Assembly: GCA_045634305.1 (NCBI GenBank) | Contig: JAZQZZ010000050.1 | Coordinates: 1-63,906, forward strand | Length of the DNA: 63,906 nt | Direction of reading: 5' to 3' | DNA from: HGM04593 sp045634305 | Lineage (GTDB): Bacteria; Bacteroidota; Bacteroidia; Bacteroidales; Bacteroidaceae | In this document: positions 58,834-63,906 of the stretch, piece after piece | Layout: each line of letters opens with the position of its first letter | Position numbering within the stretch: the first letter of the stretch is position 1 | The notes under the pieces: generated by a model | What the model saw: the letters and a program-made list of their open reading frames with translations, nothing else | What the model was told of the DNA's origin: nothing | The model's database searches: none | Position numbers and translations under genes: made by a program

Positions 58834-58874
58834 GCGCTGACATTTTGGCTTATTAAAGGTCAAAATGTCAGCGC
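58834..58874 (-). promoter_or_regulatory. 14-bp inverted repeat in clpB upstream region
   Basis: GCGCTGACATTTTG (58834-58847) and CAAAATGTCAGCGC (58861-58874) form a perfect dyad with a 13-nt spacer, 54-94 bp before the clpB ATG. It is not the CIRCE sequence but is placed as an operator of a heat-shock gene would be. It may also be a hairpin. Confidence 0.55.
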
Positions 58875-58982
58875 ATGTGGTTCTTGTTGTGGATGAAACG
58901 AGACTTTAAGGGCGTTTTACCAGCAATTCAATCTCTTGGGTATTGAACGGCTCAAAGGTAGAGAGTTCTGATTTTTCTCTCC

Positions 58983-60887
58983 TTACTTAATCTCATTGCA
59001 GTTATCGGTCCACATTGTGTGGCAAGTGTCGGCTGTCATCACCCAGCCGCATTGTGGGCTAAGTGTGCAGCATGTTACCTGCGGACCGTCGGGCATTGCC
59101 GAGCGCTTGAACTGTTGTGTGAAGAAACGGCGCATGAATGTGGTGAGCCATTTCTTGATTTCTTCCTTATTATATGAATTGCCGAATGTAGCCTCGGCCA
59201 TCATATAAATCTTCTCGGGTGCAAAGCCGTAGCGTGTGAAGTGGTAGATGAAGAAATCGTGCAGCTCGTATGGACCCACAAGGTCTTCAGTCTTCTGCTT
59301 GATGTTGCCCTTTTCATCTGCCGGTGTCAATTCTGGTGAAATTGGGGTGCCGACGATATCGAGCAGTGTCTCTTTCACCTTCTCGTTGGTTTCGCAGGCT
59401 GCAAAGTTGCGCACCATGTGCTGCATCAATGTCTTGGGGACCGATGCGTTAACGCTGTACATGCTCATCTGGTCGCCGTTGTATGTTGCCCATCCGAGTG
59501 CCAGCTCTGACAGGTCGCCGGTGCCTATTACAATGCCGCCCTCCTGGTTGGCAATGTCCATGAGAATCTGTGTGCGCTCTCTGGCCTGTGCATTCTCGTA
59601 TGTGACATCGTGGTTGTTCAAGTCATGGTCGATATCTTTGAAGTGCTGTATGCAGGCATCCTTGATTGATATTTCTCTTATTCTTGTTCCCAATGCCTCC
59701 ATTAGCGCAATGGCGTTCCTGTATGTGCGGCCGCTGGTGCCGAATCCCGGCATTGTTACGCTTGTGATGCTTTCGCGCGGCATGCCTATGATGTCGCATG
59801 CTCTTGCTACGACAAGCAGTGCAAGGGTAGAGTCCAATCCGCCCGATACACCGATGACGCAACTCTTGGCGCATGTGTGTGTGAGGCGTTTTGCCAATGC
59901 CGCCGCCTGGATGTCGAAGGCCTCGTTGCAGTATTCCTCAATTGTGTAATCCTGTGGAATGAACGGTTGCGCACTGAACTTGCGTGTCAGGTTGCAGCAG
60001 CTATTCTCTGCTTGTTGGATGCATATCTCTTTAATTTGTGCGGGGCATGTGAAACCGCTATCGCCTTTGCGTTCCGCTGAAATCCTTTCAACATCCACCT
60101 CTGTAATCACATAATGCGGTGTCTGCTTCAGGTATCCGCATTCTGCCAACAATTCGCCGCACTCAGCAATGGCGCAATATCCCGGATAGGCAGCACTACT
60201 TGTCGATTCGCCCCAGCCTATGCCCGCATATACGTATGCGCTCTTGTATCTTGCACTGCGTTCTGCAATGCAGCGCTTGTTGCTCTTTTGCATCCCGGCC
60301 ACTGCGTGTTCGGCAATGGGATTCAGTATTATGTGTGCTCCGGCAACGGCCTGTTCAGCGCCCGGTGATGCAGGTGCTGCAGCTTCGCTTCCAATCTCAA
60401 TTCCAAAGCTGTAGCTCTTGGTGCTGAAAAGCCCACCGTTCTTAACGAATGGAGCCTTGTAGCCGTTGATTGTAGCAAAACTGTCGGCGGGTAATGTCTC
60501 GGCGTCGGCAAACCAACGTCTTTCCCGGTTGTTCAGGTATCGCTTGGGTGTTATGCCTATGATTTCGCCCTTGTGTATTACCACGGCGCAGTTGTAGAGT
60601 GCGTTGCGGTGTTCAATCGGGGCGCCTACAACTATAATGGCATTGCACAGTGCTGTCTCGTTGGCGATATGTGCCAGTGCTTTGTTGCACGATTGTGTCA
60701 TGTGGGGTTGGGTGAACAAGTCGCCGCAGCTGCACGATGTCAGTGACAGCTCGGGGAAGAGTATCAGCTCGGTCTCTTTCTCTTCAAGTTCCTTTACCTG
60801 AGCTATTATGCTCTCTGCGTTCTTGTGGCAATCGGCCACGGTTGTCTGTGGTGTTGCTGCAGCAACTTTGGTAAATCCGTATTTCAT
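58983..60887 (-). CDS. nadE: NAD+ synthetase with inactive glutaminase domain
   Basis: 634 residues from the ATG at 60887 (MKYGFTK). A longer frame to 61040 has no family match. The N-terminal CN-hydrolase domain keeps E46 (FPELSLT) and K115 (GITPKRYL) of the catalytic triad, but the cysteine motif EICEDLW reads EIGSEAA, with Gly166 (GGA, 60390-60392). The loop PKxYLPNYxEFYE is shortened to PKRYLNNRERR. The C-terminal synthetase domain is intact: GVSGGLDSTLALLVVARA, GTGDLSELALGWATYNGDQM, EKIYMMAEATFGNSYN. It should use ammonia, not glutamine, to amidate deamido-NAD. Confidence 0.93.
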   Translation of the reverse strand: MKYGFTKVAAATPQTTVADCHKNAESIIAQVKELEEKETELILFPELSLTSCSCGDLFTQPHMTQSCNKALAHIANETALCNAIIVVGAPIEHRNALYNCAVVIHKGEIIGITPKRYLNNRERRWFADAETLPADSFATINGYKAPFVKNGGLFSTKSYSFGIEIGSEAAAPASPGAEQAVAGAHIILNPIAEHAVAGMQKSNKRCIAERSARYKSAYVYAGIGWGESTSSAAYPGYCAIAECGELLAECGYLKQTPHYVITEVDVERISAERKGDSGFTCPAQIKEICIQQAENSCCNLTRKFSAQPFIPQDYTIEEYCNEAFDIQAAALAKRLTHTCAKSCVIGVSGGLDSTLALLVVARACDIIGMPRESITSVTMPGFGTSGRTYRNAIALMEALGTRIREISIKDACIQHFKDIDHDLNNHDVTYENAQARERTQILMDIANQEGGIVIGTGDLSELALGWATYNGDQMSMYSVNASVPKTLMQHMVRNFAACETNEKVKETLLDIVGTPISPELTPADEKGNIKQKTEDLVGPYELHDFFIYHFTRYGFAPEKIYMMAEATFGNSYNKEEIKKWLTTFMRRFFTQQFKRSAMPDGPQVTCCTLSPQCGWVMTADTCHTMWTDNCNEIK

Positions 60888-61005
60888 ATGATGCTGTTGT
60901 GGTTTCTTACTCCTTATTATATATGTGTGACATATAGTGCAAAAATATGTATTTATTCTTATCTGCGTTCTTCTTTTTAAACAAAATGTGACGTCGGTGA
61001 ATAAA

Positions 61006-61037
61006 AAAACGATTACCGCACGTGCGGTAATCGTTTT
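61006..61037 (-). terminator. Terminator downstream of fasciclin gene
   Basis: AAAACGATTACCGCA/TGCGGTAATCGTTTT, a 15-bp stem around CG, with a T-run on the minus side. It lies 21 bp past the stop of the gene at 61059. Confidence 0.85.
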
Positions 61038-61058
61038 CATTTCGGGTATTCTGTTTTT

Positions 61059-63311
61059 TTAATAGATATCCTCGGGTTTTGCCGGGTTGTTGAGGATGCT
61101 GACAGGAACAATCTCCAGATAGTCCTGGTTGAACTCATTAGGCTTCTCCTCGGTACCACCCTCGGTCACGTCCTTGAAGCGCAACCAGTAGCTCTTGCCG
61201 TACTCAAGGTCGTAGGTACCGATGATACGACGGAATGCCAATTTTGCATATCGCATGCTCTTTGCTGGCTTTGATGCTTCGTATGAACCAAGGTGGATGC
61301 TTGCCGGCGCTTTCATGAAACCACGGTTGCGCATAGCCTTGTCGTCCTTGCGGTTCTCCTCTTCGTTCTCGCTGTCGTCAAACCATCCCATGAAGGCAAG
61401 GTTGCTTTCGCTGTTTCTCATGTCCAATGGAATACCGCAAATCTGCAGTTTGCCCTCCTCACCGAAGTAGAACTGTGCCACTCCACGCGCGTCCGATGCA
61501 GAGAAACCGAAACGTACCTCATATGAACCCTGTGGTACATAAGGAATGCGGTACTGGAAGTCGTACTTGCCGGTTACGAGCATCTCGTCACCCTGGAAGT
61601 TTGCATAACCGCCGTCGTACGTTGCGTTGTGTGGTCTCAGGTAGTATACGTGGGTGTCGGTGTTGTTGTGTCTCAAACGTCCACAATAGTCCTCGGGGAT
61701 ATAAACAAGAGTGTATGTAGCATCCTCTGGAATCCAACGTACGTCGTTGTTTGTCAACTCCGGGAACAGTGAGAATACGTCCCAACGCATACGCTCATCA
61801 AAGATGTTGCCGGCCATCTCGGCCTCGTCATAAACGAGAATCTTGTCAATGGTGTAGATCATACCGTTTACAGCCTGTGGCTGGAAGTCCTCAAGTTCGG
61901 GACGGGTACGTGTCGTAGACTCGTCTTCGATTACAATATTGATGTGTTTCTCCATCAAGTTGGTTCTTACGCAACGTGTACCCATCTCCTGAGCATAGTT
62001 GACCACGAGCTCGTCTCTCAGGTAGCCGGTCTCGCCGCTAACGCTTGTGTACTCGGTTGTGTTGTTTGCGAAAGGTCTTGTAATCTTTACCGATGTGTAT
62101 GGGAGTGCTGTCTCAAAGTAGTCGTAGCGGTCGAATGATGTAGGCATGTTCTCCTCTGAGTCGAACTTACCCTTGTCTACCTCGCCATTGCTGATAGTCT
62201 GGTAACCCTCCATTACGAAACCGCCGGGGCCTTTACCCGATTTGTAGAGCAACTTGCGGTCAATGATGTGGTATGCCACAAATCTGTATACCGGGTTCTT
62301 GGGGTGCTTGTACTGTCCCTTGTAGTCCCACTCTCTTGCATTCTTGTTGAAGTTCTCGCCATAGAAATGTGCTGCAAACCACTCGAGGTCCTCAATTGAC
62401 TGGATTGAGATACCCATTGCGTTGTTGTTGGGGTCGGCAAGCAACTCATCGGTCTCGACAAGCAATGTGAATCCCTGGTTGTATGCCTCGGGGTAGGGAG
62501 GCTCCTGCTTGTTCTGTGTCTTGAATGGAGGGCCGTACTTTCCAAGGCCGTCATAGTCCGGGTCAAGCTCATATGTCTCGAGGTAATCGTCGAAACCTGT
62601 TACGGTCAATGCCTCACTGAACATTGTAAATCCGGGTTGTGATGCAAGCAAGGATGATGTGGGCTGGTCCGATGGGGAGAGTGTTCCCTTCAATGTGTGT
62701 ACATATCCGTTCTCTGTCTCAATGTTCTGCTCTTCAACCTCAATACCGTCAACTGTTGCAACTGAGTAACCTTCGGCATCGTTGGTCCAGCCAAGCATTA
62801 CACTGCGGCGGTTCATGGTCTTTTTGGGGAATGCACCTTCACCTACCTCGATGGTTGTCAAGCCCTGCTCAAGGATGTGGTTCTTTGCAATCACTGTTGC
62901 CATACTGTCGCTCAAGTCTTCAAGCTTGGGTGATGTGATACCTGTGTTCTTGATTTTTACGGTCGGGTCAAGTCTGTTCTCTTCAACACTTGCCATGTAT
63001 TCGTTGTACTTCTCTTCGATGTACTTGTCTATGGCTTCGTTTGTTGGAGCGAAACATGTGTATGAACCATAGGTCGATAGTGTGGTCAACATGTTACCGG
63101 CTTTCTTGCCGATCTTTGCTTTTTTAAGAATGTAGCAGAAGTTGCTATACTTCTCATTCTCCTCCAAATGGTCGGCAATGAGCTTACCTGTGAAGGTAAA
63201 TCGGTTCTCTTCCTCGATTTTTTCTCTACAGCCTGTGAAAGTGCAGGTGGCAACAAGCGCGATTGCGCTTAATGCAACTAGCTTCATTTTGGTTCCAAAG
63301 GACTTTTTCAT
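61059..63311 (-). CDS. Fasciclin-domain lipoprotein
   Basis: 750 residues. Lipoprotein signal ALVATCTFTGC at residue 28. Two fasciclin-like segments are visible in the first 530 residues: YSNFCYILKKAKI with YGSYTCFAPTNEAIDKYI, and later QPGFTMFSEALTVTGFDDYL and a typical end (NGMIYTIDKILVYD). The C-terminal 220 residues form a beta-rich module with GSYEVRFGFSASDARGVAQF. Such proteins occur next to SusC/SusD systems, but no such pair is seen in the window. It is probably a surface or outer-membrane adhesion/binding lipoprotein. Confidence 0.85.
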   Translation of the reverse strand: MKKSFGTKMKLVALSAIALVATCTFTGCREKIEEENRFTFTGKLIADHLEENEKYSNFCYILKKAKIGKKAGNMLTTLSTYGSYTCFAPTNEAIDKYIEEKYNEYMASVEENRLDPTVKIKNTGITSPKLEDLSDSMATVIAKNHILEQGLTTIEVGEGAFPKKTMNRRSVMLGWTNDAEGYSVATVDGIEVEEQNIETENGYVHTLKGTLSPSDQPTSSLLASQPGFTMFSEALTVTGFDDYLETYELDPDYDGLGKYGPPFKTQNKQEPPYPEAYNQGFTLLVETDELLADPNNNAMGISIQSIEDLEWFAAHFYGENFNKNAREWDYKGQYKHPKNPVYRFVAYHIIDRKLLYKSGKGPGGFVMEGYQTISNGEVDKGKFDSEENMPTSFDRYDYFETALPYTSVKITRPFANNTTEYTSVSGETGYLRDELVVNYAQEMGTRCVRTNLMEKHINIVIEDESTTRTRPELEDFQPQAVNGMIYTIDKILVYDEAEMAGNIFDERMRWDVFSLFPELTNNDVRWIPEDATYTLVYIPEDYCGRLRHNNTDTHVYYLRPHNATYDGGYANFQGDEMLVTGKYDFQYRIPYVPQGSYEVRFGFSASDARGVAQFYFGEEGKLQICGIPLDMRNSESNLAFMGWFDDSENEEENRKDDKAMRNRGFMKAPASIHLGSYEASKPAKSMRYAKLAFRRIIGTYDLEYGKSYWLRFKDVTEGGTEEKPNEFNQDYLEIVPVSILNNPAKPEDIY

Positions 63312-63366
63312 ACTGGGTTATGTTTAATAATTTTTATTTCTTTTCTTGAATTTTACATTAATCCCC

Positions 63367-63397
63367 CAAATTTATACCTTTATTTTATAATGGCAAA
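63367..63397 (-). promoter_or_regulatory. Consensus promoter of the fasciclin gene
   Basis: On the minus strand TTTG (63394-63397), a 19-nt spacer and TAAATTTG (63367-63374). The start site lies about 50 nt before the ATG. Confidence 0.8.
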
Positions 63398-63540
63398 ATA
63401 AAAATCCCCTCTTTTTGCACAACTTCTCAATTTTAACCATTGTAATTCTGTCGTACAACCGCTCTCGCTTAGTCATTGAGCTTGATATGTCTTGATTTTA
63501 CATTCTTTAACACAAAAACGTGAAAATTTTTGGTAGAAAA

Positions 63541-63572
63541 CTTGTGTGATATCTAAAACGGTTATATATTTG
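63541..63572 (+). promoter_or_regulatory. Promoter of the rubrerythrin-like gene
   Basis: CTTG at 63541-63544 (one mismatch), a 20-nt spacer and TATATTTG at 63565-63572, 80 bp before the ATG. Confidence 0.65.
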
Positions 63573-63651
63573 CAATGATTTCAGAAATGAAATACAAATT
63601 ATGAATTCAGAAACAAAAAAGATAATAATAACAGCTTAAAATTTTACGACT

Positions 63652-63906
63652 ATGAAAAAGTACATTTGTTCAGTGTGTGGTTATATACATGAAGGTGAAT
63701 CAGTTTCCGAGCGTTGCCCGATGTGCAAGGTCCCCTCAAACAAGTTCAACGAGTTGCAGGAAGGTCCCATCCAGTTTGTTCAGGAGCACGTGATTGGCGT
63801 TGCCAAGGGTTGCGACGACGAGATGATAAAGGATTTGAACAACCACTTCATCGGCGAGTGCACCGAGGTGGGTATGTACCTTGCAATGAGCCGTCAGGCC
63901 GACCGT
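63652..63906 (+). CDS. Rubredoxin-like/rubrerythrin peroxidase, partial
   Basis: The first 85 codons are in the window and the gene continues beyond it. The N-terminal rubredoxin-type domain has two CxxC sites (YICSVCGYIHEG and CPMCKVPSNKF). The following helix EHVIGVAKGCDDEMIKDLNN then FIGECTEVGMYLAMSRQADR is the start of a ferritin-like di-iron rubrerythrin domain. The order is that of a reverse rubrerythrin/NADH peroxidase, which removes hydrogen peroxide in anaerobes. This fits an anaerobic host. Confidence 0.9.
   Translation, partial: MKKYICSVCGYIHEGESVSERCPMCKVPSNKFNELQEGPIQFVQEHVIGVAKGCDDEMIKDLNNHFIGECTEVGMYLAMSRQADR

Overview
The window is bacterial chromosome of the phylum Bacteroidota, most likely a gut- or rumen-type member of the order Bacteroidales. 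Support comes from several promoters of the Bacteroides form (TTTG, 19-20 nt, TAnnTTTG), the scarcity of Shine-Dalgarno sequences, families typical of the phylum (DUF4494, DUF4252, DUF4923, DUF5606, M56/TonB fusion, FISUMP-type lipoprotein, fasciclin lipoprotein), and the nusB-yajC-ybbR-coaE order. No tRNA, rRNA, CRISPR array or intact transposase was seen.

Layout. (1) 0-3.6 kb: UDP-sugar dehydrogenase, a sigma factor and a nucleotidyltransferase, all on the minus strand. (2) 3.7-27.2 kb: a surface-polysaccharide locus bounded by a 350-600 bp dispersed repeat, two tandem units on the left and an inverted copy on the right. Two plus-strand genes (an unknown protein and a tail-fibre-like SGNH esterase) lie at the left edge. 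The minus-strand operon starts with wecG, wecB and wecC (a ManNAc/ManNAcA pathway), then a visibly AT-richer cassette: a ferredoxin/FrhB/hexapeptide fusion, flippase, aldo/keto reductase, EpsG-like polymerase, pyruvyltransferase, several glycosyltransferases and an acetyltransferase. A DUF1016 nuclease gene interrupts wecG-wecB and is followed by a scar of a second wecG allele. (3) 27.2-36.7 kb: housekeeping genes (L31, YggS, malic enzyme, KdsC-like phosphatase, Maf, CTP synthase). (4) 36.8-39.5 kb: DUF5675 protein, esterase, glycosyltransferase. (5) 39.7-42.8 kb: BlaI-type repressor and M56/TonB sensor behind three regular operator dyads. (6) 43.0-51.5 kb: an outer-membrane barrel gene and an ECF sigma factor operon of secreted proteins, sharing the same ECF promoter motif. 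(7) 51.7-63.9 kb: NusB, YajC, YbbR, CoaE, ClpB, NAD synthetase, a fasciclin lipoprotein and the start of a rubrerythrin-type peroxidase.

The most striking observation is that both glutamine amidotransferases in the window, CTP synthase and NAD synthetase, have lost the catalytic cysteine of their glutaminase domain (Gly in each) while their synthetase domains look intact. This suggests an organism that feeds both reactions with free ammonia. Other points of interest are the inverted repeats framing the capsule locus, a promoter shared between ugd and the capsule operon, a 126-bp nested palindrome near 34.2 kb, and a leader with mutually exclusive pairings at 21.8 kb.
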